Assembly (NCBI GenBank): GCA_029582155.1
Contig: CM055905.1
Coordinates: 66,111,356 to 66,175,355 of the forward strand
Direction of reading: 5' to 3'
DNA length: 64,000 nucleotides
Source of the DNA: Panopea generosa
Taxonomy: Eukaryota; Mollusca; Bivalvia; Adapedonta; Hiatellidae
Shown here: positions 24,444-33,721 of the stretch, in pieces
Position numbering within the stretch: position 1 is the stretch's first letter
How the letters are laid out: every line of letters starts with the position of its first letter
The notes under the pieces: model-generated
Seen by the model: only the letters and a program-made list of their open reading frames with translations
What the model was told of the DNA's origin: nothing
Databases searched by the model: none
Translations under genes and position numbers: made by a program

Positions 24444-26616
24444 CAAGTTTCTCATATTTCTGTTGTCATTGTTTGAATCTTCTGTTCCATTTGAACAAGA
24501 ACATAAAAACATTTATATTAAATGACAGTAATTCTGCAGCTCTGCAGATGTATCAACCCATATGATTTGCCAAACGTATCTATTTAAATTATTTCATTTA
24601 TTAAACAGGTATGCAATATTTAATTAATTAATTAATTCATAATTTGAAATTCAGGCTTAATACCACAAATAAACACCTTCAAATATATTTTTAAAGAAAA
24701 CTGGAACAATTTCAACACAACAACCTAGACAGGATATTAAATAAGGATAAAATAAAACAAATAAAGGGAGGTAATATCAAAGGAAAAAAAAGGTTATTTT
24801 TCAATTTCTGTATTCACTGAACATTCTCAGCTTCAAAAAAACAAATGTTTAAAATTTTGATGTCATTATGTGCACCTTACATTACAATCAGTAAATTATG
24901 AATAAGTAATTTGTCAAAGTATTTGTTAATTGCAGCTATTTTATCAATATTTAGGAGAGAAAGAGAGAGAGAAAGAGAGAATGAGAGACAGTAATTCTGC
25001 AGCTCTGTAGATGTAACAAACCATATGATATGCCAAACATATGTTTTTAAATTATTTAATTTATTAAACAGAGATGCAATATTTAATTAATTCATAATTT
25101 GAATGTCATGCTTAATTCCACAGATAAACAACTTAAAATATATTGTTCAAGATTATTGGAACAAATTCAAAACAACCTGTACAGGTTATCAAACAATAAA
25201 TAAAGGTATAAAGGGAGTTAATAATATATAATAAAAAAAGAAGATTTTCAATTCCTGAAATTACTTATAACAGTTAATTTAATTGCTTTGTTTTTTTTAA
25301 ACATATTTAAGGGATGATATTTTTCACTGGTCCAATTCTCTGGAAATGTTTCAAAAATTATTGTAATAAATGTTAAGACTATGTTAGACAGGCCTCTACA
25401 GCACTGCAGATAGCCTCATATCCAATACCAGCTGGAATTACGATTTATAAAAAATATATAGATGTTTTATTTCCAGTAATTAATATTTAAATATAGGCAA
25501 TTTTTCTTTAATTCAATTTTCCTAATATGAATTATTATTATAAAATATTCAATTACTGCAAACAATCAAAACAAATACTGAAGAAACAACAAAATAACCA
25601 ATAATTAATGATTGGCTCACAATAAAGGGAGGTAATAATATACTTTATACAAAAATTACTGTAATGAAAAGGGTAATAATACAACTTTTGAACAATCAAA
25701 TGTTTTTTCATCAGATAATTCTATATTTGTTTTCTTTCTTCTGTTACTTCTAGGAATAATTTTCTGATTATTATAGAAAGTTTTGTTTCTGAGGGAGATT
25801 TAAAATAGAAGTTCAGTGAGATGTGCTTGAATAAGGCAGTAGGAGTGTGTTTGACCCCCTCATACCCCCACCCCAAAGCCCTTGGAGCAAGCATGCTAAC
25901 CACTGGACAACTGCAACACCAGTTCATACCTATATCAAGCTATCCAACACCCTCTTACAGTATTTTGTACAGACACAAAGTGCACAGGCTTAAGTCATTT
26001 AAATCACTGACTAACACATAAGTTCAGTTAGATATTTCACATGCACTGGGTATGACTGTACACAGGACGACTACTGTAAATCCCTTGCGAAGGATTCGCA
26101 TGCATTCACAGTACCATGTCCAGCTAAGGCACTGTAGGTGTGAGTTAAAGAAGTCCTGGACGAAACACCACTGGGATTCGATCCAGGGACCTCTCGTTGC
26201 AAGAGAGAAAAACAAATTCATTTAAATTTTTGAGAAAAATTGATGCACAACAAAATCTCACAAAATCTCATTTTCAGTTTTCTCCACTTCCATTCATCAC
26301 AGGAATACAAGTTAAATTTATTGCTTCGTAAAATGAAATTACCTACTAATTTTTTAAACATGACAAATACCTGATACCTCCCGGACAGCAACTGACTGCG
26401 TGTTGGTGTACAGATGGGTTGCACATAGTAGTTCTCAAGTCTAACACCAGATTTTGCCAACATGTCCAAGTTTGGCGTCTTAATTTCAGATCCATGATAA
26501 CCAATGTCATGGAAACCGTAGTCATCAGCAACAATCAGTATGATATTCGGCTGCTTTCCATCACAGATATAAAGCACACATATCAAGATGACCACTTCTA
26601 TTATCAGCTGCTTCAT
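14984..26616 (-). CDS. ARSB: Arylsulfatase B-type sulfatase, complete 8-exon gene
   Basis: ARSB-type enzymes remove the 4-sulfate from N-acetylgalactosamine units of dermatan/chondroitin sulfate, usually in lysosomes. Eight exons (26371-26616, 22883-23069, 21875-22047, 20816-20927, 19994-20089, 17856-18099, 15822-15973, 14984-15297) join in frame into 1524 bp, 507 residues plus stop (human ARSB: 533). Residues ~1-18 are a signal peptide ([17 protein letters not shown]). Sulfatase residues seen: metal ligands D31-D32, formylglycine motif C69-T-P-T-R73, K123 and H125 (GKWH), H214, D272-N273 (STDNGG) and K290. C-terminal ends WGPWE. N-glycosylation sequons include N179 and N251. The start is the ATG directly before the signal peptide; an upstream in-frame ATG at 26692 would add 26 residues. 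Intron 3 is GC-AG; the others are GT-AG. Substrate is inferred from family; ARSI/ARSJ-type activity is not excluded. Confidence 0.93.
15298..15415 (-). pseudogene. Decoy copy of the exon 8 start with its own acceptor
   Basis: An acceptor tgctacag is followed at 15386 by gtaatggtagctgg, a copy of the exon 8 start with one base missing. If spliced here the frame reaches TGA about 12 codons in, so it cannot replace exon 8. It matches the repeated exon starts at 1508-1679. Confidence 0.8.
15435..15710 (+). mobile_element. R3 fragment and SINE B fragment in intron 7
   Basis: R3 words (cattgattggtcagttgctt, gggaaagtttgaatga) at ~15470-15520, then a SINE B from the gttcgagttacgct B box to gtgttgaaattggg. 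Both are in the 524-bp intron 7. Confidence 0.7.
15822..15973 (-). CDS. ARSB: Arylsulfatase exon 7
   Basis: Residues 353-404, [17 protein letters not shown] to [10 protein letters not shown], matching human [10 protein letters not shown] and NWKLLTGYPG. Acceptor atgtttcag, donor atccag|gtaggt, phase 2 to 1. Confidence 0.92.
16038..16247 (+). mobile_element. MITE family 3 (TTAA-flanked, piggyBac-like), copy 1
   Basis: 210 bp between TTAA sites (16034-16037, 16248-16251). Ends ccctttacttcat and ataaaggg are inverted. TTAA plus CCCTTT ends is the piggyBac pattern. The interior has a near-perfect hairpin at ~16135-16195 (gtgcaggaagtgttcagatt arm around attacga). It lies in intron 6. Confidence 0.8.
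16507..17043 (+). mobile_element. MITE family 3, copy 2, expanded by a minisatellite
   Basis: Between TTAA at 16503-16506 and 17044-17047. It carries the same hairpin and right end (acgcgtatctatggagtaaa) as copy 1, but its left part is expanded to 537 bp by ~25-bp repeats. Confidence 0.78.
16520..16880. repeat. ~25-bp minisatellite inside MITE 3
   Basis: Unit tatagacgcctttggacacc plus tctaa, about 14 copies with small variants. Copy 1 of the MITE (16038) has one unit; the inverted copy at 28122-28491 has about 8. Confidence 0.9.
17071..17123. repeat. CA microsatellite
   Basis: About 26 CA units in intron 6, just past the TTAA site of MITE 3 copy 2. Confidence 0.95.
17124..17529. other. AT-rich part of intron 6
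   Basis: Short (TA)n at ~17395-17414 and repeated aagcattgaaattt words; no gene. Confidence 0.5.
17530..17815 (+). mobile_element. SINE family D in intron 6
   Basis: Head gcggtggtctagtggtacag with a degraded B box (gttttgatcccaggct), body gggtagttctaggtc-like and 3' end gttgaaagcgacactgaaca followed by caa repeats. Copies at 9905(-) and 32500(+). Confidence 0.8.
17856..18099 (-). CDS. ARSB: Arylsulfatase exon 6
   Basis: Residues 272-353, [17 protein letters not shown] to WNSIS, with the metal ligands D272-N273 and active-site K290 ([11 protein letters not shown]). Acceptor ttcgtcag, donor atcag|gtgaga, phase 1 to 2. A MITE lies only 20 bp upstream of the acceptor. Confidence 0.93.
18122..18299 (-). 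mobile_element. MITE family 1 next to exon 6 acceptor
   Basis: 178 bp, inverted relative to 2606-2783, with cagtcacacctgt and acaggtttcactg ends. TA is clear on one side (18120-18121). It ends 20 bp upstream of the exon 6 acceptor in gene orientation. Confidence 0.8.
18300..18955. other. Intron 5 interior, nothing seen
   Basis: No coding or recognised repeat. Confidence 0.45.
18958..19115 (+). mobile_element. SINE family B, 3'-truncated at a GA tract
   Basis: Head ctccatggccaagtgggcta, B box gtaggttcgagtcatgct and core as far as gaggtcttcctcttc, where GA repeats begin. Confidence 0.75.
19125..19282. repeat. GA/GGGA microsatellite
   Basis: GA units with interspersed gggagg runs. It creates open frames on both strands of Ser/Leu or Arg/Glu repeats, which are artefacts. 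Confidence 0.95.
19283..19993. other. Intron 5, donor-proximal, nothing seen
   Basis: A tRNA-like B-box tail (ctaggccaca region, ~19600-19640) may be a SINE remnant. No coding beyond exon 5. Confidence 0.4.
19994..20089 (-). CDS. ARSB: Arylsulfatase exon 5
   Basis: Residues 240-272, [16 protein letters not shown] to VLVFSTD (last codon split). Acceptor gttgtag, donor caacag|gtactc, phase 1 on both sides. The human counterpart is MVSLMDEAVGNVTAAL to FSTD. Confidence 0.92.
20105..20370 (-). mobile_element. SINE family A in intron 4
   Basis: Minus orientation: gccatcgagggctaacaaac block, tttcctgggatccc, complement of the B box (gattcgaactcacgatccct) and an A-box-like end. The atca tail is short. 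Confidence 0.8.
20385..20612. mobile_element. MITE with long imperfect inverted ends, intron 4
   Basis: About 228 bp. Left end tcatattcactaaccgttct and right end agaatggttggtgaatacca pair over ~45 bp at roughly three in four positions. No target duplication could be fixed with certainty. Confidence 0.65.
20816..20927 (-). CDS. ARSB: Arylsulfatase exon 4
   Basis: Residues 203-240, [18 protein letters not shown] to TYAG, including the active-site H214. Acceptor tttttcag. Donor gctg|gtatgg in phase 1 was chosen over gtatg|gtaact because only the first joins in frame to exon 5. Confidence 0.9.
20955..21085 (-). mobile_element. SINE family B 3' half, intron 3
   Basis: ggggtttaatgtaattttca to cttccacaagtaactggcaa in reverse; it stops at the middle of the element. 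The 5' half of a SINE B is at 21700-21835. Confidence 0.7.
21086..21695. other. Intron 3 interior, AT-rich
   Basis: Poly(T) runs at ~21310-21395. The segment aattgctagattatcatcc (~21228) with an 'aaaacggg...gatg' context recurs loosely at ~23395-23455 and ~5705-5730. No gene seen. Confidence 0.45.
21700..21838 (-). mobile_element. SINE family B 5' half, intron 3
   Basis: Core from accgtttttctgcaaactgg through actttctcacataaagtttt and the complement of the head (gaccttagcagtgagatata), ending at ccacggatgaccc. With 20955-21085 it may be one SINE split by a ~600-bp insertion. Confidence 0.65.
21875..22047 (-). CDS. ARSB: Arylsulfatase exon 3 (GC donor)
   Basis: Residues 145-202, [15 protein letters not shown] to DKHQPEK, matching the human LLGSEDYYSHERC segment. 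Acceptor ctcaag. It ends gaaaag|gcaagtagg: joining here to exon 4 keeps the frame and the conserved EKPLF(V/L)YL sequence, and no GT nearby does. Confidence 0.9.
22048..22461. other. Intron 2, acceptor-proximal, nothing seen
   Basis: No coding or recognised repeat. Confidence 0.4.
22462..22915 (-). repeat. Nine tandem copies of the exon 2 3' end and donor
   Basis: Units of 47 bp (donor-proximal) or 50 bp (distal), each with ~33 bp of exon 2 (cccacaagtagaggatttga onward, ending ctatg) and the donor gtaagac. The donor GT complements are at 22881, 22834, 22787, 22740, 22693, 22646, 22596, 22546 and 22496. The first is the one used in the gene model. All nine retain GTAAGAC. Confidence 0.93.
22883..23069 (-). 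CDS. ARSB: Arylsulfatase exon 2
   Basis: Residues 83-145, from [15 protein letters not shown] to SRGFDSFYG, with the active-site GKWH at 122-125. Acceptor ttttatag, donor ctatg|gtaagac, phase 0 to 1. The 3' end and its donor are the first of nine tandem copies (22462-22915). Confidence 0.93.
23070..24035. other. Intron 1, 5' (low-coordinate) part
   Basis: AT-rich. No gene; a 99-codon open frame at 23150-23449 is low complexity and unsupported. Confidence 0.5.
24036..25700. repeat. Degenerate ~460-610-bp tandem repeats in intron 1
   Basis: Three to four diverged copies share, in order: gcaatatttaattaattcat (24038, 24612, 25077), ggaacaa-ttcaacacaaca, ggatattaaataa, ataaagggagg and aattatgaataagtaatttg (24288, 24895). 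GA microsatellites sit at equivalent places in two copies (24348-24440, 24953-24985). Confidence 0.75.
24348..24442. repeat. GA microsatellite
   Basis: Mostly GA with a few AAAG steps; the short open frames across it are artefacts. Confidence 0.95.
26050..26345. repeat. tRNA-like SINE remnant and R2 fragment beside exon 1
   Basis: At ~26165-26205 the complement of a B box (gggattcgatccagggacct) suggests a SINE head on the minus strand. From 26245 to 26345 sequence matches repeat R2 (aaatctc, ttccattcatcacaggaata), stopping 25 bp from exon 1. Confidence 0.6.
26371..26616 (-). CDS. ARSB: Arylsulfatase exon 1: signal peptide, formylglycine site
   Basis: 82 codons from ATG at 26614-26616 to the donor cag|gtattt, phase 0. 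It contains [20 protein letters not shown] and the modification motif [14 protein letters not shown]. The Cys at residue 69 is the predicted formylglycine. Confidence 0.93.
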
Positions 26617-26814
26617 TGTGAACTGCAAGGAATTATATAGAGAAGGAAATTCTTGGAATGACATGCCGTGTAAGAATCCCATGTAAGCATGCATTGTTTG
26701 GCGTATAATTAATTATTTTATTCTGTATCGAAATATAGAAAACACATCATTTCTAATCTGCATATATTATGATGTTTTAAATCTGAGTCGAAATATAGGT
26801 CTGGCAATATCTTG

Positions 26815-27200
26815 TTTTCAATTATCTTAACTTCCATTCACCTCAGGAACACAAATCAAAATTCTTACATTGCAGAATGAAAGTCTCATCAAAACAAAAC
26901 TATTTTCAATAATTTGTATTTAATTGGTGAAGTGAATCTGATTACAAAATTTGTATACTGCAGCTAAAAAATCAACAAATTACGAGAAATTTCCTTCAAA
27001 CCTCAACATCTTTAATTCAAGATCGTTTTGCATGATTAAAACATGTTTAAACATCTAAAATTGCATACAACTTACAGTTTATGTCAAGAAATCAGTTGCC
27101 TGTGAATTATGAATGATTATTTTGCCAAATAATGAATCCTTTGTGTGCTGTTTTATCAACATTTAGTCAGGAGATGTAAGTTTTCCTATCCTTCTATTCA
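26815..27200 (-). repeat. Dispersed repeat R2, copy upstream of exon 1
   Basis: Reverse of 8740-9190: cttccattcacctcaggaac, ttgcatgattaaaacatgtt, atgaatgattattttgccaa. It lies ~200 bp upstream of the arylsulfatase start in gene orientation and continues the R2 piece found on the other side of exon 1. Confidence 0.75.
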
Positions 27201-28117
27201 AATCCTTGTTCTGGATCATCCATCCCAGAAATGGGTTAAAAAAGCCCAAGTCTATCAGATAAAATTACAATGTTTTATGATCACGTTTGTCTATATTTGC
27301 TTATATCACATGCCTATATATATATATGACAATACTCGAAGCATGTGACAACTGACCCTGACATCGATTGCAGGAAACAGCTGATCTCGTGCTGTGTTGT
27401 ATATGGTTTTTTAATTCGCGAAATCATATGACTGAACAAATTTGATATATTAATTTCTTCAAACTATCTAGTGTCACGTATGACAACCGTGTGATTTTAA
27501 TATAACATAAACGTGCATGCTTATTTTGAGAGAAATATGAGCAAACTTTCCCAAACATTAGACACCTACTGCAATTATTCTTGGTTGACAAGCTTTTTGT
27601 TTTTTTCTTAGACAAGGGAAGCTACTCTTGAATACCCAACTTACTTCCGTGTTCTGGGGACAGGTCTATTTTGCGGGTTAACCGCAGATTTTTGCGGTGC
27701 TCAAGCAATCGATATTAACACAGGGGCGGAACCAGAAATCACTTTAGAGAGGCGGATTTAAGGGGCGCAACACAAAATCTAATCGGATACACATGTTTTA
27801 GTATAGAGATTTGTGGATAAAATATGGGAGTTTAGGGGGTGAGTGTGTGGATGGTGGGGAACTTATACTTATTCTTCTTCTTCCGGTAAAGTGCATCACC
27901 ATATAAATGATATCCTCGCACTGCGAGTTAAAAAGAATACACCTCTCTATCAAAATGCTTAGTACTCATGTAAATGTGAAATGCTCTCGGGTGTTTCCTG
28001 AGTATAACCAGTATTGCCTGAGGTCATCTCGTCGGACTTTGGATAAGGATCGAACCCGAGACCTCTGACTTGAGCGGCCAGCACTCTGTCCACTGTACCA
28101 TCGCATATGTTATTGTT
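27201..28117. other. Non-coding; SINE C head on the minus strand near 28020-28105
   Basis: The complement of tRNA-like boxes (ggatcgaacccgagacctct, ctgtccactgtaccatcgc) is at ~28040-28105. No gene elsewhere. Confidence 0.5.
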
Positions 28118-28121
28118 TTAA

Positions 28122-28491
28122 CCATTTACTCCATAGATACACGTTTTCCCGCACCAATCACAGAAGGCCTTTGAAATCAGTGCAAGAAAAGTTCACATTG
28201 CTCGTAACGAGCAATCTGAACTCTTCCTGCACTGTTTTCCGCTCTGTCAGTTAATATAAACATAATTCATCCAATAATTCAAAAGCCTTCTATATTAGAG
28301 ATGTCCGAAGGCGTCTATATTAGAGGTGTCCAAAGGCGTCTATATTAGAGGTGTCCAAAGGCATCTATATTAGAGGTGTCCAAAGGCGTCTATATTAGAT
28401 TAGAGGTGTCCAATGGCGGCTATATTAGAGGTGTCCAAAGGCATCTGTATTAGATTAGAGGTGTCCAAAGGCGTTTATATGAAGTGAAGGG
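28122..28491 (-). mobile_element. MITE family 3 (TTAA-flanked), copy 3
   Basis: Inverted relative to 16507-17043: starts ccatttactccatagataca, holds the hairpin (gttcacattgctcgtaacga) and about 8 of the ~25-bp units (ggtgtccaaaggcgtctata), ends gtgaagg. TTAA at 28118-28121 and 28492-28495. Confidence 0.8.
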
Positions 28492-28614
28492 TTAAGTGGT
28501 ATGTTTGCATTATATCATCTGTCAGCCTGATAGATGCTCCTATTGCGCATTTCCTAGCATGTCGCAGTGTCGTTATTTTTGTAACATTCCGGTTAGTCTG
28601 TAGAACCCTAACCC

Positions 28615-28815
28615 TAACCTCTCCCGATTGGGTCCGTTAAATAGCATTTGTTACAAGCACGCTGATTGGGCAGTTGCTTCAGGGAAAATTTGAAGAAAAA
28701 AAAATGTCACAAGTAAGCATTCAATTGCTATGAATTGTGGGACAGGCATATAATTCCCAGTTTTGTTTTTCATTGGTGGTTAATAGACCTGATATCAGTT
28801 CTGGGATAGACTAAC
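28615..28815 (+). repeat. Dispersed repeat R3, copy 2
   Basis: Matches 9560-9760 (cccgattgggtccgtt, agcacgctgattgggcagtt, gggatagacta). Confidence 0.7.
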
Positions 28816-28994
28816 ATTCCAGTAGAAATATCCGATATTCATATAAAACACAAGCACAATTGAGCTGTTCAGATGGAGAGAACTGCGAGTAATGCCCTGA
28901 AGTTTTCAATGGAATAAATAATTAAGTTTATACCAATTTATTTCAGCTCCATTGTAAAGAAAGCTTAAAGCTTATTCGAATCAATCAGGCTTAA

Positions 28995-29155
28995 GTTCGG
29001 TTCCTGGATAGAACCAGTACTAAGTGTTATTTCCTGGATAGAACCAATACTGAGTGTTATTTCCTAGGTAGAACCAGTACTGAGTGTTGTTTCCGGGGTA
29101 GAACCAGTACTAAGTGTCGTTTCCTGGGTAGAACCAGTACTGAGTGTTGTTTTTA
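28995..29155. repeat. 30-bp minisatellite, 5 copies
   Basis: Unit of gtagaaccagtactgagtgt plus ~10 bp. The same word occurs once in reverse in SINE family E (cttagtactggttctaccca, 33080), so it probably grew from a SINE E piece. A SINE C-like head follows on the minus strand (29150-29260). Confidence 0.8.
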
Positions 29156-29259
29156 GAGGCATCGGGTCGAACTGGGGATCAAACAAATCCTCAACCCCTG
29201 GCTTGTGAGTCGACACTCTATCAACTACACTACCATTCCGCATTACAACTAATGTAATC

Positions 29260-30670
29260 GGTGTGTGTGTGCGGATGAACACCATACCAGTGCAGGGACG
29301 TAGCCAAAGTTTGAATTAACAGGAGGCACAATCCCAACTTTGCTAGGGGTGTCCGGGGCCATGCTTCTGGCATACATTCATGCGTTTTTCTGATATTACA
29401 GAGACGTTTTAAGCCGTTTAAAGCTATAACATAAACTGCATTTTATAGAATTACCCATTTTTACACTATTATCTTGAATACACATTGGTAGCTTTTTAGA
29501 CCCGACATAACCGAACTGACAAATCAACTCTTAGTAAAACACTGTAAGACAAGTATTTGCTGGGTATTATGGTACAATATCATATATGTCATAATATTTG
29601 CAAGAACATTTTATACTTTGGGGATAACTTTATTCTTATTACAAAAAACGCTAATAAACATGTAAACCTCCACAAATTCTATAGGAGGCATGCGCCTCCG
29701 CGTGTGCCTCAATGTGGCTACCGCCTTCCAGTGTCTTAATACCATGTCACTGACCATACGGATCCGCTAGCGTAGTTACATCAATTGAACACACACACAC
29801 ACGTATATATTTCTCTTTATTATTATTGGTACATACACATGTGACACATGCTGTGGTGCATTGTGACGCCCGTAAAACAGATTCCATGCAGTCATAAAAA
29901 ACAATAATATACGCGAGCGGTAGCTAACGTAGCTACCAAGTTAATAGGTCAGGGCCTGCACATAATTTTCAGAGGCAATTTTTTAACAATGTTCCATTTT
30001 ATGTAAATTATATCAATGAAATGTATAAATTATGTCTCAAATATACGCCAAAAATAGCACACGAGCAATTCTACACATTCTAGATATTTTAGGCGGGCAT
30101 GCTCTGGACCCTCTATTTTGGACTTAACTTTTAGGCTAGTTACGCCCCTAGCGCAATCGTGAAACATCGGGTATTTCCGTATCCTCCGTAGAATACACTA
30201 TTGCGTAGCATAAAGGCCGAGGTGATCAGATTGGCCCCTAGCGCTGAGCAATGTCACGTGTTCCCCAAGATGACGTCACCAGCTCCAATCTGGTCTTGAT
30301 TATTTATGACGCTTTCTTTTCTGAAAGAAAGTTCTTCTTATTCAAGTGGTTTGCTAAATCCAAGAGATACTCCCGTCTCTTGGATAAAATCGCCAATGGT
30401 AGCACTATTTCCGGTACGAAATAATCCAGGGCGACGTTTAGCCTATATGTTTGTTAAAATATGTGAACTATAATTGCTATTTAGAAATGTAAATCTTTAC
30501 TCAAAATATTTACGTGGAGTTTATCAACATTTATTTTAAAGAAATGTGAAATATGAGACAATTTATGAGCGTATTTCTATTAAAGTAGTCCATGTCTTTT
30601 AACCCCCGCGCTATAATAACTAATTAGTGATGTGTCTAAGCACACAGATCAATCAGACCTAGTGACGTCA
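29260..30670. other. Non-coding DNA
   Basis: No gene seen. Noted: a 10-bp-stem hairpin at ~30358-30388 (atccaagaga / tctcttggat), tgacgtca palindromes near 30272 and 30663, and an 18-bp G run at ~30674-30691. Confidence 0.45.
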
Positions 30671-30894
30671 TCTGGGGGGGGGGGGGGGGGACACATTGCA
30701 TAAGTGCACAAGTCTCGTGACAAGTTTGTCACATGTTGTTCAAAGATTAATTGCTGCATGCAATTTTTTTCTTTTACACTTGTAGTTATTTTTATGTTTG
30801 ATTTGTTTTAGAAATATAGTTATTATGAATGTAGATCTATTTTTAACCTCTTGAAACAATGAATTTAAGTGTTTGCTACTATAGTACCAGAAAA

Positions 30895-31565
30895 CCCCAT
30901 TAAATTGTCTAAACGACCTCCGACCTTTTTATCATTTACCATTGATTATACAGTCCCTTATATTGTTTAAACGACCTCCGACCTTTTTTTATCATTTTAC
31001 CATTGATAATGCAGTCCTTTATATTGTCTAAACGACCTCCGACCTTTTTATTATTTAACCATTGAATATGCAGTTCCACAAATTGTCTAAACGACCTCCG
31101 ACCTTTTTATCATTTAACCATTGATTATGCAGTCCTTTATATTGTCTAAACGACCTCCGACTTTTTTTATCATTTTACCATTGAATTTGCAGTCCCTTAT
31201 ATTGTCTAAACGACCTCCGACCTTTTTATCATTTTACCATTGAATTTGCAGTCCCTTTTATTGTCTAAAAGACTTCCGACCATATCATTTTACCATCAAT
31301 TATGCAGTCCCTTATATTGTCTAAACGACCTCCGACCTTTTTATCATTTACCATTGATTATGCTGTCCCTTATATTGTCTAAACGACCTCCGACCTCTTT
31401 ATCATTTAACCATTGATTATGCAGTCCCTTATATTGTCTAAACGACCTCCGACCTTTTTATCATTTAACCATTGAATATGCAGTCCCTTATATTGTCTAA
31501 ACGACCTCCGACCTTATCATTTTACCATTGATTATTCAGTCCTTTATATTGTCTAAAAGAACCTA
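30895..31565. repeat. ~58-62-bp minisatellite, about 11 copies
   Basis: Unit core ttgtctaaacgacctccgac, then cttttt-atcattt-accattga-tatgcagtccctta. Decayed units (tctaactcctc, tgtctaaaggggcataact) continue to about 32250, and a single one is at ~43865-43920. Confidence 0.88.
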
Positions 31566-32495
31566 TCCCCCCGATCCTATAATAGTCACGTATTATATTG
31601 TCTAACTCCTCTAATCTCCCATTAATTATGTAGTGACGTCTATTGTTCAAAGGGACCTTACTCTCGTAGTCTTATAATTATGCTGATAATTTTATGTATC
31701 GTCGCCACCGGTTTCCCATATGGGTGACGCCTCCAGAAAAGTATTAGTAATATGATATTTTTGGAGAATAGTGCAGAGATGCAGAAGACCATTTTGCAGC
31801 GTTCCTGGTTCTTTTACACCCCCGGTGTAAAGTACCGATGTAAGAGTCGTCGATTTTTCATCCGACCGATAAGTATTTTAGTTGGAAAAGCGGGTGATCG
31901 AACCTGCGATCCTTGTGTTCGCAGTCCAAGGCCTTAACCACTGGACCATTCATCTGTTCTCACCAGGTCTTATTAATTTCTATATTACTGATGTAGTCGA
32001 GTCGTTGTCCAAAGGGGACTAACTCCTCCGATTTTATAATTTCGTTAGTAGTTATTTAGTCATTTATAGTGTCTAAAGGGGCATAACTCCTCCGATCTTA
32101 TAATTTCACAAACTATTATATAGTCACTTAAAATAAATATTGTCTTGTGGGTTCTAACCCGTCTTATATTTTCATTTCCCAGTTATTATGTAGTGACTTA
32201 TTTTGTATAAATATGCCTTACTTCTCCACCAGTGATTATGTAGTCAATCATATACATGTATATTATATCGTGGTTCGGTTACATTTATATGATAGAAGTA
32301 AAATCAATTTGTATTTTAGGGAATGTTTACTTATACAATGTATTTTCAAAACTAAACTGACGACACTAGTATCATAACATGCCAAGAAAAGTACGAAGTT
32401 GCAGAGTATACCTTAGTCCAGTTAAAGGGAGTATATCAGGAAAACACGCTACAAATGTCTTAAAAAATAAAATAATTATTAAAATTTTAAATTTT
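31566..32495. other. Decayed minisatellite with a tRNA-like SINE head
   Basis: On the minus strand ~31890-31955 has tRNA-like boxes (complement of gatcgaacctgcgatccttg and aaccactggacca). The remainder is decayed repeat and unassigned DNA. Confidence 0.5.
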
Positions 32496-32499
32496 AAAT

Positions 32500-32800
32500 A
32501 CGCCTTGCATACGGAAGGTCTTGGGTTCGATCCCCGGTCGGATCATACCAAATACTTGAACCGTGAATGGTAATAGAAGCTTCCTTGCTTGGCGCTCAGT
32601 ATTTAAAGGGTAGTTTTAGGTCTGGTCGGCCCGGTTTCAGTATAATGTGACTAGGTTGGGTATCATAACATGCGTCTGCGGCATGATACTCCAGTGTGGC
32701 AGCGCTAATGAGACTGTCTCAAGTAGACACCGTCACGATATGATTGAAAAATTGCTGAAAGCGACGCTAAACACCATACAACTACAACAGCTACGCTCAT
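32500..32800 (+). mobile_element. SINE family D, near-complete
   Basis: B box ttgggttcgatccccggtcg, body tttaaagggtagttttaggt, cggcatgatactccagtgtg, end ttgctgaaagcgacgctaaa with caa-rich tail. Confidence 0.8.
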
Positions 32801-32814
32801 AAAATAGCTGGATG

Positions 32815-32935
32815 CTGAATGAACATTGCCACGTGTCACTTTAATGAACTCGACGTGTAAAGGATGGAGCACAGCCTTCCGCATGCGAGGCAGATGCTTT
32901 ACCACTGAACAACCGCTGCGGTTCTCATACACAAG
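32815..32935 (-). mobile_element. SINE D-like head, minus orientation
   Basis: The complement of a tRNA-like head (gcatgcgaggcagatgcttt, accactgaacaaccgctgcg). It is directly after the plus-oriented SINE D. Confidence 0.6.
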
Positions 32936-32995
32936 AACAAATAAAGCAACTTTAGGCTATGGAAGGGATAATTGTTAAGATTTACGTACATTATA

Positions 32996-33180
32996 GATAT
33001 TGCGTGGCCCAGTGGGAAAGCAACGGACCTATGATCGGAGGGTCGTGAGTTCGGTCCTTGAGATACGTTTTCGGCATATGCTTAGTACTGGTTCTACCCA
33101 GGAAGACTTCGAGCGTGATTTGTATAAGTTGTAACAACTTGTTTCACAATCGATGTAAAATAAATAAGTTTAATCTAAGT
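32996..33180 (+). mobile_element. SINE family E
   Basis: tRNA-like head gcgtggcccagtgggaaagc with B box gggtcgtgagttcggtcctt, then cttagtactggttctaccca, gaagacttcgagcgtgattt. A second copy is at 46630-46835. Confidence 0.75.
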
Positions 33181-33489
33181 GTAAAGGGATCATTAATAAT
33201 AACGACAGCATTACTTCACTTTGTAGAAATAATTTGTGAATTAGTCACGGAATATCTATGGATAATAGAGGACCGTTTGTTATAACCAGCTTTTTTTATT
33301 TTGTCGTCATAAACATATCATATGATTACGTGACTTCTGCTTGTTGACTTGAACTTAAATCAGATCTTGAACTATGATTACTTGATTCAATGAAAACGGA
33401 ATTTGAGAGAACAATACCGAAGCATTTGAATACCTTTTGTGCATTTTATATTATCGCAATATGCGTTCTTTACAAATTATAGTTTTTTA

Positions 33490-33670
33490 ATGGGGTTTAA
33501 CGCCATTTTCAATACATTTCAGGTTATATATGGCATATCCTGTTTTATTGTGGAAGAAAACCTCAGAATAAATCTGAGTAGAACCACCATCCTTCCGCAA
33601 GTAACTGGCAAATTTTCTTAAATAAAGGTTTTGGAGAGAGCGGTATTCGAACCTACGACCTTAGCGATGG
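33490..33670 (-). mobile_element. SINE family B, minus orientation, head-truncated
   Basis: ggggtttaacgccattttca through cctcagaataaatctgagta to the B-box complement gtattcgaacctacgacctt. Confidence 0.78.
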
Positions 33671-33721
33671 TCCAGTTTTGTAAGAAATGAAATTTCTACG
33701 TTACTTTATTGGCTATTTTCG

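Noticed and set aside
28604-28620. Telomere-like ccctaaccctaacc
   Set aside because: Only two units, at the edge of repeat R3; too short for an interstitial telomere tract.
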